A stretch of DNA of 64,000 bases from Kaistella yonginensis. Its GTDB lineage: Bacteria; Bacteroidota; Bacteroidia; Flavobacteriales; Weeksellaceae. Below are positions 50,011-59,313 of the stretch, piece after piece. Below the pieces are notes generated by a model. The model saw only the letters and a program-made list of their open reading frames with translations, was not told the DNA's origin and searched no databases. Position numbers and translations under genes: made by a program. How positions within the stretch are numbered: the stretch's first letter is position 1; each line of letters opens with the position of its first letter. The DNA lies in contig NZ_JAUFQB010000010.1 in NCBI RefSeq assembly GCF_030409525.1, positions 1 through 64,000 on the forward strand, read 5' to 3'.

Positions 50011-50582
50011 TGAAGACATTTCAGCGCGCAAAATCCACTTTGCAGACCAGGAAATTTAGTTTTATCTCGCTCTTTTTTCTTGGCTCTTTCTCTTTGGCTC
50101 TTTTAGCAAATTGTTACAGTTTCACCGGATCTTCTTTAAGTCCAGAAACGAAAACAATCGAGATCCGCGACTTTCCGAATAACGCACCCTTGATGAACGC
50201 CAGTTTATCCCAGGAATTTTCAACTGCCATACAAAACAGGTTCTTGCAGCGGACCACTTTAAAAGGGACAAAAGAAAATCCAGATATTTTAATTGAAGGT
50301 GAAATAACCGATTACGCAATTACACCCACCACCATTTCGACCTCGGTAAATGCACCAGGCGGAAATATTCAGGCTGCACAAAATAAATTGACGATAACCG
50401 TAAAAGTACACTATGAAAATCGTGTTCCCAATGAAGAAAGCAAAAGCTTTGACCGTGTGTATTCTGACGAAGCGGTGTTCAGCAGCGATTTAGATATCAA
50501 TACCATCGAGACTTCGCAAGTAAAAGTGGTGAACGAGAGAATCATCAATAAAATTTTTAATGATATTGTAGCCAATTGGTAA
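50010..50582 (+). CDS. lptE: LptE-family LPS-assembly lipoprotein
   Basis: 190 residues. Long basic N-terminus, signal helix FISLFFLGSFSLALLANC with lipobox LANC (Cys35), then YSFTGSSLSPETKTIEIRDFPN and ITDYAITPTTISTS, the LptE fold of Bacteroidota. LptE plugs the LptD barrel at the outer membrane. The gene overlaps both neighbours by 1-3 bp, an operon seen in many flavobacteria with the sigma-54 activator. Confidence 0.85.
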   Translation: MKTFQRAKSTLQTRKFSFISLFFLGSFSLALLANCYSFTGSSLSPETKTIEIRDFPNNAPLMNASLSQEFSTAIQNRFLQRTTLKGTKENPDILIEGEITDYAITPTTISTSVNAPGGNIQAAQNKLTITVKVHYENRVPNEESKSFDRVYSDEAVFSSDLDINTIETSQVKVVNERIINKIFNDIVANW

Positions 50583-52246
50583 TGAACGGAAGAATTTTAG
50601 AATTAGTAAAAAACCCAGACTTATTTCAAATCAATGATTTGGAATTGCTGACCAGTGAAATTAACAAACACCCGTATATTCAAAGTTTGCGAGCGTTGCA
50701 CCTTTTGGGTACACATCGGTTACAGCCAGAAAATTATGCCAATGAACTTTCTGTAACCGCCGCATACACCACAGATAAAAAAATTATTTATCAGTTGATT
50801 AATGCAGTGGAAGACGCAAAACCTTTTTTAGAAAGTGTTACTCAAGTAAGTGGTGCAAAAGAAAACAATACAGAACCTCTAAATAAGTTTACAGCGATCA
50901 AAGCAAAGACCACTGAAACTCCTGCGGCAGTTTACGTAAATGGCGCATTAAATCGTATTTTGTTTAAAGGCGAAGAAGATTTCCTTGAAAGAGAAACCGA
51001 GACCATTGATTTAGAATCCACCTTAGAATCGGGGCAACTTGTGATTCTGAAAACAGAAGAAGCTACTCATCAACGCAACGAAACAGCAATAGCCGAAGCC
51101 AAGAAGGCTGAAAATTCTGGCAAAGAAAATTTCATTAAAAACGAAGAAATTGTAGCTGAAAAGTCTATTGTTGAAGATTCCAGTAAGTTAAGTTTTCATG
51201 CTACGGCTGAATTTCTACCTGATGTAAAATTCACTTCAAGCTCACCGGAAGAACTTGTAAATGAAGTTGCAAAACCACCTTTGAATAAACATGAAGAAGA
51301 AATGAAACGTCTTATTGCTGAAGTGGAAGCAAAAATGAAAGCGTCGAAAAAAGACAAAACATTGCCTGAAGCAAAAGAAGACTTTTCAAAAATCGCAGAG
51401 GTTAATTTTTCTGAAACACAAACCTTCGATCTTACCAAAACCGAAAATAGTAATGAGAAAACGGTTGAGCTCGAAAAAACGGCAGCAACAAAAATCATTG
51501 AAAAACAAGATCCTTTAATTGAACAAAATACAATAAAGCTACCCATTTTGATTCCGGAAATAACGGTCGAAATCAAAACAGAATCTGCGCCAGAAGATAA
51601 ACCAGTTTGGAAGCCAATGTCTTTCGCAACCCATATTCCCGATGCTCTAATAGGTGAAAAAACAAAAGAAACATCACCCCTAAAAGAAGCAGTTCAATTC
51701 AAGGAGACCATAGGTAAAACGGAAGAAAAACCCGAAACTGGGCAAGATGCCGAATTGACCAACCGACCAGTTTTCAATGTGTCATTTTTTACGCAAAGTG
51801 TTTCAGCCCTCGAAAAACCAAATAAAGTCGAAGAAATTACACCGGATCAAACAGGACAAATTCCTGCAGAAACCCTAGAGGAAAGCAATGTTCCCACGTT
51901 CATCAACACGTGGCAAAGTTGGTTGAAAATAGATCGGAATAAAGAAGAAGTAAAAGAGAAAATTGAAATTTCGATTACGGAAATTAAAAATAAAGTCATC
52001 GAAAACTTTATTGAAAAAGAACCGAAAATTTCGAAATTAAAAGAAGAATCTGATTTCGTTATTAAAGAAAGAAATGATGATATTTCCCACTTAATGACTG
52101 AGACTTTAGCCAACCTTTACATCCAGCAAAAACTGTATGCAAAAGCAATTAGAGCCTACGGAGTTTTGTCCGAAAAACATCCCGAAAAGAAATCTTATTT
52201 CGAGGCTAAAATCAATTTAATAAAGGAATTACGTCAGAATAAATAG
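50582..52246 (+). CDS. large Glu/Lys-rich protein of the lptE operon
   Basis: 554 residues from the ATG at 50582 (TAATG overlap with lptE). The first 100 residues (MNGRILELVKNPDLFQINDL, SEINKHPYIQSLRALHLLG) and the last 60 (MTETLANLYIQQKLYAKAIRAYGVLSEKHPEKKSYFEAKI) are conserved-looking, the latter a TPR-like helix pair. About 350 residues between them are low-complexity Glu/Lys/Thr linker. No signal peptide is seen. Function unknown; in related bacteria it sits in the same lptE cluster. Confidence 0.7.
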   Translation: MNGRILELVKNPDLFQINDLELLTSEINKHPYIQSLRALHLLGTHRLQPENYANELSVTAAYTTDKKIIYQLINAVEDAKPFLESVTQVSGAKENNTEPLNKFTAIKAKTTETPAAVYVNGALNRILFKGEEDFLERETETIDLESTLESGQLVILKTEEATHQRNETAIAEAKKAENSGKENFIKNEEIVAEKSIVEDSSKLSFHATAEFLPDVKFTSSSPEELVNEVAKPPLNKHEEEMKRLIAEVEAKMKASKKDKTLPEAKEDFSKIAEVNFSETQTFDLTKTENSNEKTVELEKTAATKIIEKQDPLIEQNTIKLPILIPEITVEIKTESAPEDKPVWKPMSFATHIPDALIGEKTKETSPLKEAVQFKETIGKTEEKPETGQDAELTNRPVFNVSFFTQSVSALEKPNKVEEITPDQTGQIPAETLEESNVPTFINTWQSWLKIDRNKEEVKEKIEISITEIKNKVIENFIEKEPKISKLKEESDFVIKERNDDISHLMTETLANLYIQQKLYAKAIRAYGVLSEKHPEKKSYFEAKINLIKELRQNK

Positions 52247-52252
52247 ACAGGC

Positions 52253-52280
52253 AGCCCGCTCAATGGAGTGGGCTCATTTT
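52253..52280. terminator. terminator between convergent genes
   Basis: AGCCCGCTC (52253-52261) pairs with GAGTGGGCT (52266-52274) around AATG, followed by a T-rich run; serves the plus-strand operon and perhaps the convergent gene. Confidence 0.75.
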
Positions 52281-52926
52281 ATTCTAAATTTTTTCGGTCG
52301 ACCGCTTCTATGTTGATTGTTTTCGCATTTTGATCCGACTTAAAGTTTCTAAATTTTCGCCATAATTTCCTACCTAAAACCAAGACGATTACGATCAAAA
52401 TAATGGTTACAATAAAGGCGATAATTGGGGCGGCCATGGCCAAAATCGACATTAATCCGGCACCAGCCGTTTCTGTAGTTGCAACGACTGAATTTCCTAA
52501 ACCTCCAGTTGTAGCCGTCGAGGCAGCGCGCGTTCCGGCAAAACCAGAACTGATTGCGGCCGCTGTACCACCACCGGCAATTAAGGCTAAAGTCCATTGC
52601 GGAAATGTTCCTATATCTGCGAACTGACTCGCGAACATGACCGAACCTGCTAGGGTCGCCATTGGCACCGACATGGTGTCTAAAAGATGATCGATAACGG
52701 GGATGTAATAGGCTAAAATCTCAACTACGGTCGCGATTCCTGTCGTTATTAAAACGGGTAAGCCGGCAAGCCACTGAAAACTTTCGTTCATCGGAATCCA
52801 GCCCATGTAGGAAGCTAGACTCACGGCAAACATCGGCAAAAAAACCCTGAAGCCCGTTGCTGCAGCTAACCCAATTCCCATGAAAGCACTGAGAATATAA
52901 GGTAAATATGGAATATTATCAAACAT
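52279..52926 (-). CDS. DUF4126 membrane protein
   Basis: 215 residues with about six membrane segments: YILSAFMGIGLAAATGFRVFLPMFAVSLA, LPVLITTGIATVVEILAYYIPVIDHLLD, a Gly/Ala/Thr-rich loop (ISSGFAGTRAASTATTGGLGNS) and a long hydrophobic helix near the C-terminus. The start matches the DUF4126 family. No known function. Monocistronic by position. Confidence 0.8.
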   Translation of the reverse strand: MFDNIPYLPYILSAFMGIGLAAATGFRVFLPMFAVSLASYMGWIPMNESFQWLAGLPVLITTGIATVVEILAYYIPVIDHLLDTMSVPMATLAGSVMFASQFADIGTFPQWTLALIAGGGTAAAISSGFAGTRAASTATTGGLGNSVVATTETAGAGLMSILAMAAPIIAFIVTIILIVIVLVLGRKLWRKFRNFKSDQNAKTINIEAVDRKNLE

Positions 52927-52991
52927 TGGTGTGGTGTTTTTAATTTGTTTCTTTTACCAAATTTATAAAAATATTGCGTTGAATTCAAACA

Positions 52992-53372
52992 TTACTTTCT
53001 TGATTCACAAAGTTTTAAGAAATTTTCTTCTACATTTTTAAAATGAACAGGCATTTCTTTAGAAATCCAAAAAACCATGGATAGCGAGTTTCTGCCAAAT
53101 TTTTCTGCAAAAAGCGATTTGTTTAATCGGTAACTTTCCCGCAGTAACCTTTTTATTCTATTGCGGTCGTGTGCTTTTTTAAAAATTTTTTTAGAAACAG
53201 AGACACCGACTTTTTGATTGTTGATTATAAAATCTTCCTGCGGTTTTTGATCCAAATTAAGGGTAATAATTCTTAAATTATCACAGGTAATCCATTTGCC
53301 TTTTTCAAAAAGCACGCCGATTTCTTTTTTGTGTTTTAGCTTTTCCTTCTTCGGAAGTTTAAAATCAGTCAT
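52992..53372 (-). CDS. rnpA: ribonuclease P protein component
   Basis: 126 residues, basic. Helps the RNase P RNA process pre-tRNA 5' ends. The conserved RNR motif is in KAHDRNRIKRLLRESYRLN; VGVSVSKKIFKKA precedes it. It is not next to rpmH or yidC as in many bacteria; instead it overlaps tcdA by 8 bp, an arrangement I believe is usual for flavobacteria. Confidence 0.92.
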   Translation of the reverse strand: MTDFKLPKKEKLKHKKEIGVLFEKGKWITCDNLRIITLNLDQKPQEDFIINNQKVGVSVSKKIFKKAHDRNRIKRLLRESYRLNKSLFAEKFGRNSLSMVFWISKEMPVHFKNVEENFLKLCESRK

Positions 53373-54093
53373 CTTTTTTTATTAAATAATTAATGACTTC
53401 GGCTGCAGCATAAAGTCCGAATATCGCTGGAATATAACTGATCGTTCCGTAAAAAGATCTTTTAAAATTGGTGCCGTCGGTCATTTTTAAACTTTCTTCA
53501 TTCTGAATTTCTGTAGAAAAAACACATCGGATTCCTTTATCAATATTTTCTTTTTTTAACCGCTTTCGAACCTGTTTTGCGAGATGGCAACTTTGGGTTT
53601 TATGAATATCACGAACCAGTACTTTTGAAGGGTCCATTTTCCCGCCGGCTCCCATACAACTTACAATTTTCACTTTTCGGCGGCGGGCATTCATAATTAA
53701 AGTCACTTTTGGGGATACACTATCGATACAATCTAAAACATAATCGTAGGTTTGATCATCAAATACGGTTTCCATATCCTCGGGATTTAAAAACTGATTC
53801 AATTGCGTAAGTTTTAATTCGGGATTAATATCCAGAAGACGCGCTCCTACGACCTCAACTTTCGCTTTACCAACGGTGGATGTTAAGGCGGGAAGTTGGC
53901 GGTTGATATTGGTAAGATCCACTGTGTCGCCATCAACAATCGTCATTTTTCCGATACCAGCTCGGGCTAAAAACTCTGCTGCAAACGAACCTACGCCGCC
54001 CAAACCAACCACCAGTAGGTTTGCTTTATGCAACTTTTCTAGAGCTTGGTCTTTAATCAGTAATTCAGTTCTTTCGAGCCAGTTGTTTTTCAT
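53365..54093 (-). CDS. tcdA: tRNA threonylcarbamoyladenosine dehydratase
   Basis: 242 residues, E1/ThiF-like. Cyclises t6A37 to ct6A in tRNA with ATP. Nucleotide-binding loop LLVVGLGGVGSFAAEFLARAGIG, DGDTVDLTNINRQ, and DCIDSVSPKVTLI are typical; MGAGGKMDPSKV and YGTISYIPAIFGL follow. It overlaps the TatD-family gene by 4 bp and rnpA by 8 bp, making a three-gene tRNA-related operon. Confidence 0.92.
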   Translation of the reverse strand: MKNNWLERTELLIKDQALEKLHKANLLVVGLGGVGSFAAEFLARAGIGKMTIVDGDTVDLTNINRQLPALTSTVGKAKVEVVGARLLDINPELKLTQLNQFLNPEDMETVFDDQTYDYVLDCIDSVSPKVTLIMNARRRKVKIVSCMGAGGKMDPSKVLVRDIHKTQSCHLAKQVRKRLKKENIDKGIRCVFSTEIQNEESLKMTDGTNFKRSFYGTISYIPAIFGLYAAAEVINYLIKKDD

Positions 54094-54725
54094 TTTAAAA
54101 GGGGAATATTAAAAACTTTCAGATTTTCTTCAATTTGCAAAGTGAGTTTTTCCACTTTAATCTTCTTTAAATCAGCTACTTTTTGATAGAGCGTGTGAAG
54201 ATCAAATGGTGTGTCATCGGTTTCCAGAAAAAGTTTTTCGGTCGGGAAATCTTTTACAAATTCCTGCAAATTTACATTTTGCAAAACAGATTTTCCAAAA
54301 CTTAGATAAAAATCGTGCTTTTGCAATTCGTTACCAATCGTTTTTCTTTTGTTAAAGCCGTGTACAACCATAGGGACTTTTGCTTTTTTTTGAAAATGAA
54401 TGACTTGTGAAAATCTTCTAACACAATGAACTATTAGAGGTTTCTTCAACTCGTTTGCCAAATGAATCTGCTTTTCAAAAACTTCTTCTTGTAACCCATC
54501 ATCTATATTAATAAGTCCGTCTAAACCGCATTCGCCAATAGCCACACAATATTTATTATTTGCGATTTCTTGCAACCAATGAAACTGATTTTCAGTTGTT
54601 TTCGCACTCAAATTGGGATGAATACCGGCAGAAAAAAAACCAATTGGCGGTGTTTCATAGAGCACCAAATTATAAATCCCAGAAAAATTTTTTGAATCAT
54701 GATGGTGAAAATCAAAGTAAGCCAT
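54090..54725 (-). CDS. TatD-family hydrolase
   Basis: 211 residues from the ATG at 54725; a TTG two codons upstream is unlikely. TIM-barrel metal hydrolase: DFHHHD in place of the usual DxHxHL, AGIHPNLS, AIGECGLDGL, LIVHCVRRF and FLETDDTPFDLHTLY with the metal ligands. It is shorter than E. coli TatD (about 260 residues). TatD proteins are DNases or have nuclease-like roles. First gene of the tatD-tcdA-rnpA operon, divergent from a TetR gene. Confidence 0.85.
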   Translation of the reverse strand: MAYFDFHHHDSKNFSGIYNLVLYETPPIGFFSAGIHPNLSAKTTENQFHWLQEIANNKYCVAIGECGLDGLINIDDGLQEEVFEKQIHLANELKKPLIVHCVRRFSQVIHFQKKAKVPMVVHGFNKRKTIGNELQKHDFYLSFGKSVLQNVNLQEFVKDFPTEKLFLETDDTPFDLHTLYQKVADLKKIKVEKLTLQIEENLKVFNIPLLK

Positions 54726-54819
54726 GCTCAAAAATAACTAAAAAGTGATTATGAAGGCTAAAAAATTAGTTTTAAATTATGTGATATTTTCTTTAACTTT
54801 ACTCAAAACTAAAAACCCG

Positions 54820-55446
54820 ATGAAAAAAAAATTTACTGAAAAGCAAATTCATATTTTAAATGTTGCCGAAAAGCTCATTGCAAAAAAGGGATTTGAAGGA
54901 ACTTCCGTTCGGGATATTTCAACAAATGCCAATATTAATGTAGCCATGATTAGTTATTATTTTGGCTCCAAGGAAAAAATGATGTCTTACCTCTACCGCT
55001 ACCGTGTGCAAAAAACCAGAGATAGCTTTGCGGAGTTTGCCCAAATAATCAGAGACGGAAAACCAGAAATGCAGATGAAGGAACTGATTAAATACGTGGT
55101 TAGCCAACTGTTTAAATTCAATTATTTTCATGGTTTTGTTACGCAGGAACTACGACACACCGAGCATTTGAAAGAAGATCTATTGGAATTTTACACTACA
55201 TTTACTTCTAAAATAGATGACGTAATTAAAAAAGGGGTTTCTTCGGGAGTTTTCAGTAATGCACCAAAGCCGGAAGATATCTTGACTTTAATCGTTGGAT
55301 CGTCGTTGTTCGTTATTAGAAATAAAAATTTTTACGAATTATACGTTTCGGGTAAAGAAGAAAATTACCTGGAAGAAGCTGAGAAAAAAACGATGGCCAA
55401 TCTTTTAGTTACCGTTTTTTCACTTTTAGGGTATCAATCTGATTAA
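54820..55446 (+). CDS. TetR/AcrR-family regulator
   Basis: 208 residues from the ATG at 54820. N-terminal helix-turn-helix: QIHILNVAEKLIAKKGFEGTSVRDISTNANINVAMISYYFGSKEKMM; the C-terminal ligand domain contains HGFVTQELRHTEHLKEDLLEF. The C-domain resembles the TetR_C group of fatty-acid or efflux regulators, but no ligand can be named. It is flanked by tatD (divergent) and bamD and has no obvious target operon beside it. Confidence 0.88.
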   Translation: MKKKFTEKQIHILNVAEKLIAKKGFEGTSVRDISTNANINVAMISYYFGSKEKMMSYLYRYRVQKTRDSFAEFAQIIRDGKPEMQMKELIKYVVSQLFKFNYFHGFVTQELRHTEHLKEDLLEFYTTFTSKIDDVIKKGVSSGVFSNAPKPEDILTLIVGSSLFVIRNKNFYELYVSGKEENYLEEAEKKTMANLLVTVFSLLGYQSD

Positions 55447-55494
55447 AATATTAGTTAAATAATCATAAAAAAAAATCTATTGATAAAAAAGTTA

Positions 55495-55502
55495 TATTTT
55501 TG
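55495..55502 (+). promoter_or_regulatory. -7 element for bamD
   Basis: TATTTTTG at 55495-55502, 53 bases before the bamD ATG. Confidence 0.45.
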
Positions 55503-55554
55503 CACCCTGAACCGCGGAAATTAAATCTCCTATAATTTCTGCTATATTTTATTT

Positions 55555-56529
55555 ATGAAAAAGTATTTGATTATTACATTTGCATTCTTTGCATTATCTG
55601 CCTGCAACAGGCAACAGGATTTAGCCTTGAAAAGTGCAGATAAAGATTATATCTTAAAAGTAGCCAACGAAAAATTTGAAAAGAAAAAATGGACGGATGC
55701 TTTGGCATTGTACGAACGACTTTCAAACTTGGTTGCCGGCACTGATGACGCACCCAATGTGGTTTATAACTCAGCGTACGCAAACTACTACGATAAAAAT
55801 TACAAATTGGCTGGTCACCAGTTTAAAAATTTCTCGGTAACATTCCCACAGGATAAACGTGCGGAAGATGCTGCCTACATGTCGGCATTGTGTTATTATG
55901 AAGGTAGTATGGATTATAACCTGGATCAAAGCAGCACTGAGTTGGCCATTAATGAGATGCAAAATTTCCTTAATAACTATCCAAATTCTGAACGGTCAAA
56001 AAATATCGATCAGCTTATTGATGAATTAACCTATAAATTAGAATTTAAAGCCTACGAAAACGCGAAGCAATACTATAAAATGGCTGATTATAAAGCTGCA
56101 AGTACTGCTTTTGAAAACGTGTTGGATGATTTCCCCAGCACAAAGTTGCGTTCAAAAATCTACGACTATCTGTTGAAATCTAAGTATGAATTGGCTGTTA
56201 ACTCTGTGTATAGTTTAAAGAAAGACCGTATCGAAAGCGCTTTGGGCTTCACCAAGCAGATCGAACGTGAAGTTCCTGGAACCGATAATGCGAAAACAGC
56301 AACCGATTTAAAAAATAAATTATCCAAAGAAAAAGAGGGTTTTGCAGAGCTTGAGAAAAAAGTTGAAGCCAGAAATAAAGAATTAAAAGATAAGCAAATA
56401 GAAGAGGAAGCAAGAATCAATTTAGAAAAAGATCAGAGAGACGCTGAAAAGAAAGCTGAAAAAATTCAAAGAGACAGCGCGGCTTTGGCAACGCCACCTC
56501 CAGCGGCTACTTTCAAAATCAAAAAGTAA
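55555..56529 (+). CDS. bamD: outer-membrane assembly lipoprotein BamD
   Basis: 324 residues. Lipobox ALSAC (Cys17). Then five or so TPR-like helix pairs: ILKVANEKFEKKKWTDALALYERL, DKRAEDAAYMSALCYYEGS, NEMQNFLNNYPNSERSKNIDQLI. BamD helps BamA insert outer-membrane proteins. The last 70 residues form a charged coiled coil (KEKEGFAELEKKVEARNKEL) and a Pro/Ala tail absent from E. coli BamD. The omega subunit gene follows 42 bp downstream. Confidence 0.92.
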   Translation: MKKYLIITFAFFALSACNRQQDLALKSADKDYILKVANEKFEKKKWTDALALYERLSNLVAGTDDAPNVVYNSAYANYYDKNYKLAGHQFKNFSVTFPQDKRAEDAAYMSALCYYEGSMDYNLDQSSTELAINEMQNFLNNYPNSERSKNIDQLIDELTYKLEFKAYENAKQYYKMADYKAASTAFENVLDDFPSTKLRSKIYDYLLKSKYELAVNSVYSLKKDRIESALGFTKQIEREVPGTDNAKTATDLKNKLSKEKEGFAELEKKVEARNKELKDKQIEEEARINLEKDQRDAEKKAEKIQRDSAALATPPPAATFKIKK

Positions 56530-56533
56530 TCCG

Positions 56534-56541
56534 TACATTTG
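56534..56541 (+). promoter_or_regulatory. -7 element for the omega-subunit gene
   Basis: TACATTTG at 56534-56541, immediately after the bamD stop and 30 bases before the next ATG. Confidence 0.45.
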
Positions 56542-56570
56542 CAAACTCCAAATATAACAATCCACTGAAA

Positions 56571-56894
56571 ATGAGCGTAAAAGATTCTAAAGCCGAATTA
56601 AGCACAATAACTTACGATAGAGATAAAATCGAAGAAAATGTAGGTTCTATCTACGAAGCAATCGTAGTGATGGGAAAAAGAGCTGAGCAAATCAATGCGG
56701 AAATTCGCACTGAGCTTCACAATAAATTAGATGAATTTGCAGTGCACAATTCAACTCTTGAAGAAGTTTTTGAAAACAAAGAACAAATCGAGATTTCTAA
56801 ACATTACGAAAAACTTCCAAAACCAACTTCAATTGCAATTCAAGAATGGTTAGACGGAGAAATCTACTACAGAAAAACCGACGAAAAGAATTAA
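56571..56894 (+). CDS. rpoZ: DNA-directed RNA polymerase omega subunit
   Basis: 107 residues. Bacteroidota-type omega: ITYDRDKIEENVGSIYEAIVVMGKRAEQI, then the long helix INAEIRTELHNKLDEFAVH. It stabilises beta' in the polymerase. The position after bamD is conserved in flavobacteria. A terminator follows. Confidence 0.85.
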   Translation: MSVKDSKAELSTITYDRDKIEENVGSIYEAIVVMGKRAEQINAEIRTELHNKLDEFAVHNSTLEEVFENKEQIEISKHYEKLPKPTSIAIQEWLDGEIYYRKTDEKN

Positions 56895-56922
56895 TATTCT
56901 ATTTCTTTGCAACTTATAAAAT

Positions 56923-56955
56923 AAAACCGCTTCGATATCGAGGTGGTTTTTTATT
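56923..56955 (+). terminator. terminator after the omega-subunit gene
   Basis: AAACCGCTTCGA pairs with TCGAGGTGGTTT (wobbles) and is followed by TTTTATTTT. Confidence 0.75.
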
Positions 56956-57258
56956 TTAATGGAGTGTTTTATTTTTAACCTTCGGTAAATAATGAGATAG
57001 ATGTTAAGATAAATGGATTAAGGTCAACAGGAACATCGGATCACACCATCGCTAAGAATATAGATTGTAAAACCTTAAAAATAAGAAAAACCCCACCTGC
57101 TATTTTTTGTTGAGACGACTTCTTTGTTGGTTCTATTTCAAATTTTCACATGATTGTAAATTAACACAAAATTACAAGTTTGTTTATTTTTAAGTTGTCC
57201 ATATTTTAGTAACTTTACAGTTCTAAATTTTTAGTAGAAATCTATAAAAATATCAATT
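56956..57258. other. long leader/intergenic region before fbaA
   Basis: About 300 bases without a credible reading frame, A/T-rich. A possible -7 element TAACTTTA (57210-57217) lies near the fbaA end. I see no riboswitch fold. In most flavobacteria other genes follow the omega subunit here, so a gene loss is possible. Confidence 0.35.
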
Positions 57259-58326
57259 ATGAGCAAGAAATTTCCGGCAGGAGTTGCCACTGGGCAAATG
57301 GTTACCGACATTTTTCAATACGCAAAAGAAAATAAATTTGCACTTCCAGCAGTAAATGTTATCGGTTCTAGCAACGTAAATGCAACCATCGAAACTGCTG
57401 CAAAACTAAATTCACCAGTAATTATTCAGTTTTCAAATGGCGGGGCTGCTTTCAACGCAGGAAAAGGTTTAAGCAATGAGGGACAAAAAGCCGCTATTCT
57501 AGGTGGTATTGCCGGTGCTAAACATATTCATACTTTAGCAGAAGCATACGGAGCAACCGTTATTTTACATACCGACCACTGTGCTAAAAAATTATTGCCA
57601 TGGATTGATGGATTATTAGATGCAAGCGAAGAGTTTTACGCTCAAACAGGCAAACCTCTTTATTCTTCTCATATGCTTGATTTATCAGAAGAGTCAATTG
57701 AAGAAAATCTTGATATTTCTTGTAGATATTTTGAACGTATGGCCAAAATGGGAATGACCCTAGAAATAGAATTAGGCATCACCGGTGGTGAGGAAGATGG
57801 AGTGGATAATTCTGGGGTAGATTCTTCAAAATTATATACCCAACCTGATGAAGTGGCTTACGCATACGAAAGATTAAATGCGATTTCGCCAAACTTTACC
57901 ATTGCGGCGGCTTTTGGAAATGTTCACGGGGTTTACAAGCCAGGTAATGTGAAATTAACGCCTAAAATTTTAGATAATTCTCAAAAATTTGTCGAAGAAA
58001 AATACGACTTAGGTGCAAAACCGATTAACTTTGTCTTTCATGGTGGCTCAGGATCTTCATTAGAAGAAATAAGAGAAGCAATTGATTATGGCGTTATTAA
58101 AATGAATATTGATACCGATCTACAGTTTGCTTACACCGAAGGAATCAGAGATTTCATGGTAGAAAAAATAGAATATTTAAAAACACAAGTTGGCAATCCA
58201 GATGGTGCTGATTTACCAAACAAAAAATATTACGACCCTAGAGGGTGGGTAAGAAAAGGAGAGGACACTTTCTCCAAAAGATTGGTTCAAGCTTTTGAAG
58301 ATTTGAACAACGTAAACACACTTTAA
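57259..58326 (+). CDS. fbaA: class II fructose-bisphosphate aldolase
   Basis: 355 residues. Zinc-dependent glycolysis/gluconeogenesis enzyme. ALPAVNVIGSSNVNATIETA opens the barrel; zinc ligands are in ATVILHTDHCAKKLLPW, AFGNVHGVYKPGNVKL and FVFHGGSGSSLEEI; INIDTDLQFA-like MNIDTDLQFAYTEG closes the site. Length (about 355) is that of the long E. coli-type class IIA aldolases. Confidence 0.97.
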   Translation: MSKKFPAGVATGQMVTDIFQYAKENKFALPAVNVIGSSNVNATIETAAKLNSPVIIQFSNGGAAFNAGKGLSNEGQKAAILGGIAGAKHIHTLAEAYGATVILHTDHCAKKLLPWIDGLLDASEEFYAQTGKPLYSSHMLDLSEESIEENLDISCRYFERMAKMGMTLEIELGITGGEEDGVDNSGVDSSKLYTQPDEVAYAYERLNAISPNFTIAAAFGNVHGVYKPGNVKLTPKILDNSQKFVEEKYDLGAKPINFVFHGGSGSSLEEIREAIDYGVIKMNIDTDLQFAYTEGIRDFMVEKIEYLKTQVGNPDGADLPNKKYYDPRGWVRKGEDTFSKRLVQAFEDLNNVNTL

Positions 58327-58407
58327 ATTTTTTGCACAAAGTATAATGTAGAAAGTGATAGTTACCGACTACATTGTATATTGTAATTTATACATAAATT
58401 CAAAAAT

Positions 58408-59259
58408 ATGGCATTCGACTGGTTTAAAAGGAAAACACAAAATATCACCACTTCTACGGAAGATAAAAAGGATGTTCCCAAAGGACTTTGGCATCAAACA
58501 CCGAGTGGGAAAATTGTAGAGCACGAAGAGTTAAAAGCAAACAATTACGTTTCTCCAGAAGATGGTTTCCACGTGAGAATAGGAAGTAAAGAGTTCTTTT
58601 CGATTCTTTTTGATGACAATAAGTTTACGGAGCTCGACGCTAATGTGGAAAGTGTAGACATGTTGAATTTTAAAGATACCAAGTCTTATACCGACCGTTT
58701 AAAAGAAGTGAAAGCCAAAACCAAGCTAACAGATTCGATCCGAAATGCGGTAGGAAGTGTTAATGGAGAACAAATGGTAATTTCCTGTATGGATTTTAGT
58801 TTTATAGGCGGTTCACTCGGATCGGTGATGGGCGAAAAAATCCGCCGAGCAGTGGATTATTGTATCGAAAACAAACTGCCTTATATGATCATTTGTCAAT
58901 CGGGTGGTGCGAGAATGCAGGAAGCTACTTATTCCTTGATGCAGTTGGCAAAAGTACAATCCAAATTGGCGCAACTCTCGGAAGCGGGCTTGCTGTATAT
59001 TGCCTATTTATGTGACCCGACTTTTGGTGGGATTACCGCTTCTTTTGCAATGACTGCCGATATTATTATGGCAGAGCCGGGAGCTTTAATTGGTTTTGCT
59101 GGTCCACGGGTAATTCGTGAAACCATAGGTAAAGATTTGCCAGAAGGTTTCCAAACTTCGGAATTTTTACAAGAAAAAGGATTCGTAGATTTCATTGTGA
59201 AAAGAACAGAAATTAAGGATAAAGTATCTAAAACAGTTCGATTATTAGCGGACGCTTAA
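58408..59259 (+). CDS. accD: acetyl-CoA carboxylase carboxyltransferase subunit beta, zinc-less
   Basis: 283 residues. Makes malonyl-CoA with AccA. The carboxyltransferase core is clear: [68 protein letters not shown]. The N-terminal four-Cys zinc finger of E. coli AccD is absent: [20 protein letters not shown] and [12 protein letters not shown] stand where the CxxC pairs should be. This loss appears usual for flavobacterial AccD. Confidence 0.95.
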   Translation: MAFDWFKRKTQNITTSTEDKKDVPKGLWHQTPSGKIVEHEELKANNYVSPEDGFHVRIGSKEFFSILFDDNKFTELDANVESVDMLNFKDTKSYTDRLKEVKAKTKLTDSIRNAVGSVNGEQMVISCMDFSFIGGSLGSVMGEKIRRAVDYCIENKLPYMIICQSGGARMQEATYSLMQLAKVQSKLAQLSEAGLLYIAYLCDPTFGGITASFAMTADIIMAEPGALIGFAGPRVIRETIGKDLPEGFQTSEFLQEKGFVDFIVKRTEIKDKVSKTVRLLADA

Positions 59260-59277
59260 CAAATTGAAATTATTTTT

Positions 59278-59312
59278 AAAATCTCACCTCAATGGAGGTG
59301 GGATTTCTTTTT
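59278..59312 (+). terminator. terminator of accD
   Basis: AAATCTCACCTC pairs with GAGGTGGGATTT around AATG, followed by CTTTTTT; the ATG of the next gene begins immediately afterwards. Confidence 0.8.
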
Positions 59313-59313
59313 T

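Noticed and set aside
52370-52627. frames on both strands inside the DUF4126 gene
   Set aside because: They are overlapping shadows with no start context or recognisable domain.
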